A stretch of DNA of 7,371 nt, from positions 1-7,371 of the forward strand of contig JAPLPI010000078.1 in the NCBI GenBank assembly GCA_026400305.1, given 5' to 3'. Positions 6,600 to 7,371 of this stretch are shown piece after piece. Origin of the DNA: Alphaproteobacteria bacterium (GTDB lineage Bacteria; Pseudomonadota; Alphaproteobacteria; Micropepsales; Micropepsaceae). The position numbers were made by a program, and so were the translations under genes. How positions within the stretch are numbered: position 1 is the stretch's first letter; every line of letters starts with the position of its first letter. The notes beneath the pieces were generated by a model. The model had not been told where the DNA came from and did not search any database. It saw only the letters and a list, made by a program, of their open reading frames with translations.

Positions 6600-7061
6600 G
6601 TGGCGGTTATCGCGCTGGAAGAGCTGAAACTGGCGCCCAGACTGCGGCTCCTTGGGCTTGATCTTGGGGAAAAAACCATCGGTCTTGCCCTGTCGGACAC
6701 CAGCCTGTCCATCGCCACCCCCATGCAGACCCTCAAAAGGGGCAAATTCGGCGCCGATGCGGCCCGGCTGAACGTTATAATAAGTGAGCAGGGGGTCGCC
6801 GGGATGGTGGTCGGCCTGCCCCTGAACATGGACGGTTCTGACGGCCCCAGCGCCCAGTCGGCCCGGGCCTTCGGCCGCAACTGGGCAGCCCATTCCCCCC
6901 TGCCTTTGGTATTCCAGGACGAACGGCTTTCCACCAGCGCAGTGACCCGCACCCTGCTGGACGCTGACGCCTCGCGCCGCCGCCGCGACGAGGTCGTGGA
7001 CAAAATGGCCGCCGCTTACATTTTGCAGGGCGCGCTGGATAGGCTGCGGAACCTGCGATGA
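6600..7061 (+). CDS. ruvX: RuvX/YqgF family Holliday-junction-resolvase-like nuclease
   Basis: This is an RNase H-fold protein of the RuvX (YqgF) family; in E. coli the homologue is required for 5'-end processing of pre-16S rRNA, and the family is also annotated as a putative Holliday junction resolvase. From GTG 6600 it has 153 residues, the usual length. [17 protein letters not shown] (about 17-33) carries the first acidic residue (Asp21). [14 protein letters not shown] (about 70-83), FQDERLST (Glu108) and [13 protein letters not shown] (Asp134) supply the other conserved acidic positions, so the active site looks complete. The short N-terminal stretch before the first strand is typical of alphaproteobacterial members. 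The gene diverges from gatC, and its stop overlaps the next gene's start as ATGA, suggesting co-transcription with the transporter. Confidence 0.95.
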   Translation: MAVIALEELKLAPRLRLLGLDLGEKTIGLALSDTSLSIATPMQTLKRGKFGADAARLNVIISEQGVAGMVVGLPLNMDGSDGPSAQSARAFGRNWAAHSPLPLVFQDERLSTSAVTRTLLDADASRRRRDEVVDKMAAAYILQGALDRLRNLR

Positions 7062-7371
7062 CAAACGATTCCGCGCCCGCGCGATTTTTATGGCTGCTTC
7101 GCCCGCCGGTGCAGATCGACCGGCGCACCGAGCGCATTTTCCTGCTGATCGGGTCGGCGGTTTTTTTCGCCGGCTACGACATGAACATCTTCTTCCTGGC
7201 CGCGCCGCAGATACAGGCCAGCTTTCATATTCCGGAAAACCAGATCGCGCTGACCACCGCCTATTTCCGGCTGGCCGCCGTCTTCGCCATGCTGATCGCG
7301 GCCAGCGCCGACCTGGTGGGGCGGCGGCGACTGCTGCTAGTCACCATCTTCGGCCAGGCCGTGTTCACCCT
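7058..7371 (+). CDS. MFS transporter, 3' end outside window
   Basis: The first 104 residues of a major facilitator superfamily membrane transporter are visible. A hydrophilic start of about 26 residues ([20 protein letters not shown]) precedes TM1 (about 27-49, [20 protein letters not shown]) and TM2 (about 64-83, [20 protein letters not shown]). These are followed by [11 protein letters not shown] (84-94), which is MFS motif A in the loop between TM2 and TM3, and then the start of TM3. Asp41 inside TM1 next to Tyr is common in several MFS families. ATG 7058 overlaps the ruvX stop by four bases (ATGA), so it probably relies on translational coupling; no separate promoter is apparent. The substrate cannot be inferred from this fragment. 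Confidence 0.88.
   Translation, partial: MTNDSAPARFLWLLRPPVQIDRRTERIFLLIGSAVFFAGYDMNIFFLAAPQIQASFHIPENQIALTTAYFRLAAVFAMLIAASADLVGRRRLLLVTIFGQAVFT

Overview
The window is GC-rich, gene-dense chromosomal DNA. The protein sequences point to an alphaproteobacterium: the gatC-gatA-gatB order, with ruvX divergent from gatC, is common there, and the RuvX, GatA, GatB and Sel1-type sequences all look alphaproteobacterial. This is an inference from family resemblance, and genus cannot be set from sequence reading alone. No IS element, prophage, CRISPR array, tRNA or rRNA was seen.

Layout, left to right. (1) 1-1605, plus strand: 3' part of a soluble lytic murein transglycosylase gene whose start lies outside the window. 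(2) 1544/1609-1885, minus: a small Sel1/TPR-like protein gene, tail to tail with the transglycosylase, with an apparent single-base frameshift near its 3' end. (3) 2030-2767, minus: a YfcG/Ure2-like (nu-class) glutathione S-transferase with a lysine-rich N-terminal extension. (4) 2939-3016, minus: a 25-residue, 60% lysine peptide gene with a strong ribosome binding site, flanked by hairpins. Its upstream region (3017-3198) is AT-rich and full of short inverted repeats. (5) 3199-6524, minus: the tightly coupled gatC-gatA-gatB operon, ended by a textbook intrinsic terminator. (6) 6525-6599: a short divergent intergenic region with a perfect 12-bp palindrome. (7) 6600-7371, plus: ruvX, overlapping by ATGA with the start of an MFS transporter gene cut by the window end.

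How the genes work together: GatCAB is one enzyme, amidating misacylated Glu-tRNA(Gln) and/or Asp-tRNA(Asn), and its three genes are linked by TAATG and ATGA junctions. RuvX (pre-16S rRNA processing nuclease family) is a second, divergent housekeeping transcript that appears to read into the MFS gene. The transglycosylase acts on periplasmic peptidoglycan. The GST, the lysine-rich peptide and the Sel1 protein form a looser minus-strand group with no clear shared pathway.

Most of the window is ordinary housekeeping sequence, and I found no convincing new multi-gene system. The points worth a second look are the 25-aa lysine-rich gene with its hairpins and inverted-repeat upstream region, the similar basic tail on the neighbouring GST, and the frameshift in the Sel1 gene.
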